The notes beneath the pieces were generated by a model. It was given only the letters and a program-made list of their open reading frames with translations, made no database searches and was not told where the DNA came from. Shown in pieces: positions 5,919 to 7,019 of a stretch of DNA of 7,019 nt. The position numbers were made by a program, and so were the translations under genes. The stretch's first letter is position 1; each line of letters starts with the position of its first letter. Source of the DNA: Methylococcaceae bacterium (GTDB lineage Bacteria; Pseudomonadota; Gammaproteobacteria; Methylococcales; Methylococcaceae); contig SXQV01000236.1 of NCBI GenBank assembly GCA_005792805.1, positions 1 through 7,019 on the forward strand, written 5' to 3'.

Positions 5919-7019
5919 ATGACTGAATCCAATACTTCATCACTGCTCAACACCATCGCTGATCCGAAAGACATTCGCGCACTGCCGGAAGATCAGCTAC
6001 CTCAATTGGCGGAAGAGCTACGGGAATTCCTGCTCCATAGCGTCAGCCAGACCGGCGGTCACCTTGCGGCCGGGCTCGGCACAGTGGATTTGACCATCGC
6101 GCTCCACTATGTCTTCAACACGCCGGACGACAAGCTGGTTTGGGACGTCGGACATCAAGCTTACCCTCACAAGATCCTGACCGGTCGCCGTGAGCGCATG
6201 CCGACCATCCGTAAAAAAGATGGACTTTCAGCCTTCCCAACGCGGGAAGAGAGTCCCTACGACACTTTCGGTGTCGGCCACTCCAGCACGTCAATCAGCG
6301 CCGCACTTGGCATGGCGATTTCTGCAGGACTGGAAAAGCGTGATACTCACGCCGTGGCTATCATTGGTGACGGCGGTTTGACCGGCGGCATGGCCTTTGA
6401 AGCCCTCAATCATGCCGGTGCGCTGGATGCTAACCTGCTGGTCGTCCTGAACGATAACGAGATGTCCATCTCGCCCAACGTCGGCGCGATGAACAACTAC
6501 CTGGCCAAACTGCTCTCTGGCCGCTTCTATTCAACGATCCGCCAAGGCAGCAAGGAACTGCTGAAGGACCGCATGCCGACGGTCTGGGAATTGGCCCGCC
6601 GCGCAGAAGAACACGTCAAAGGCATGGTCGCTCCCGGCACGTTGTTTGAAGAGCTGGGCTTCAATTACATCGGCCCGATTGACGGCCATGACATGGACAC
6701 CCTGGTGACCACCCTGCGCAATCTGCGCAAAACCAATGGCCCCCGGTTCCTCCATATCGTCACCAAAAAGGGCAAGGGTTACCTGCCGGCTGAAATGGAT
6801 CCGGTCGCCTATCATGGTGTTGGCACATTCGATCCCAGCAAGAATCACCTGCCTAAAGCCAAACCCAGCACCCCCACTTATACGGAAGTGTTTGGCAAGT
6901 GGCTCTGCGACATGGCGGAGAAAGATCCCCGCCTGCTCGGCGTCACCCCCGCCATGCGTGAAGGTTCCGGCCTGGTAGAATTTGAACAGCGTTTTCCCGA
7001 GCGCTATTTCGATGTCGGC
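5919..7019 (+). CDS. dxs: 1-deoxy-D-xylulose-5-phosphate synthase DXS, N-terminal 367 residues
   Basis: The first enzyme of the MEP pathway, a cytoplasmic TPP- and Mg-dependent transketolase-like enzyme joining pyruvate and glyceraldehyde-3-phosphate to DXP. The frame is open to the window end, so only 367 of about 620 residues are seen. Visible parts are TGGHLAAGLGTVDLT (45-59, His48), WDVGHQAYPHKILTGRR (75-91, His79), GVGHSSTSIS (118-127, His121), the TPP/Mg motif beginning GDGGLTGGMA (150-159, Asp151) and ending LNDNEMSIS (177-185), EELGFNYIGPIDGHD (244-258), KKGKGY (283-288) and YHGVG (298-302) with His299. The transketolase pyrimidine-binding domain begins near 320 and is cut three residues before the expected catalytic Glu of the AEQHA motif. 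AGGAA at 5906-5910, 8 bp upstream, supports this ATG; an in-frame ATG at 5889 lacks a good ribosome site. It probably belongs with ispA but may be separately controlled. Confidence 0.95.
   Translation, partial: MTESNTSSLLNTIADPKDIRALPEDQLPQLAEELREFLLHSVSQTGGHLAAGLGTVDLTIALHYVFNTPDDKLVWDVGHQAYPHKILTGRRERMPTIRKKDGLSAFPTREESPYDTFGVGHSSTSISAALGMAISAGLEKRDTHAVAIIGDGGLTGGMAFEALNHAGALDANLLVVLNDNEMSISPNVGAMNNYLAKLLSGRFYSTIRQGSKELLKDRMPTVWELARRAEEHVKGMVAPGTLFEELGFNYIGPIDGHDMDTLVTTLRNLRKTNGPRFLHIVTKKGKGYLPAEMDPVAYHGVGTFDPSKNHLPKAKPSTPTYTEVFGKWLCDMAEKDPRLLGVTPAMREGSGLVEFEQRFPERYFDVG

Noticed and set aside
1..7019. A new defence, mobile or biosynthetic system.
   Set aside because: Every sizeable gene belongs to a known family in a plausible housekeeping context. 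There is no CRISPR array, intact transposon, prophage gene or strand switch.

Overview
This 7,019-base window looks like ordinary chromosome from a gammaproteobacterium. GC content is moderately high (roughly 55-60% by eye). The evidence is the pilT-pilU pair, a YffB-type ArsC-like gene overlapping dapE, and the xseB-ispA-dxs order; all encoded proteins read like gammaproteobacterial versions. I cannot name a genus. All genes lie on the + strand, and coding density is high. I see no rRNA, tRNA, CRISPR array, intact mobile element or prophage.

Region by region: (1) Positions 1-1445 hold the 3' end of pilT and the whole of pilU, the retraction ATPases of type IV pili. (2) Positions 1446-1562 are a short spacer with a perfect TATAAT box. 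(3) Positions 1563-4486 hold four tightly packed genes that probably form one transcript: a membrane-anchored DUF2726-like protein, a YffB/Spx-type ArsC-like protein, dapE (lysine/diaminopimelate synthesis) and a 3-mercaptopyruvate sulfurtransferase-type rhodanese. Junctions are 2 bp, a 4-bp ATGA overlap and 19 bp. (4) Positions 4487-4626 are a spacer with two candidate sigma70 promoters and an imperfect inverted repeat. (5) Positions 4627-7019 hold xseB, ispA and the first 367 codons of dxs, cut by the window end. IspA and DXS are the farnesyl-diphosphate synthase and the entry enzyme of the MEP isoprenoid pathway; XseB is the small subunit of exonuclease VII.

The genes serve three separate jobs: twitching motility, cell-wall/lysine and sulfur metabolism, and isoprenoid precursor supply. 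I found no convincing new system. The points most worth a second look are the DUF2726-like protein, whose acidic core motif seems lost; the 169-bp ispA-dxs spacer, which carries a 12-codon reading frame resembling the start of IS630-type transposases; and the promoter/inverted-repeat arrangement before xseB.
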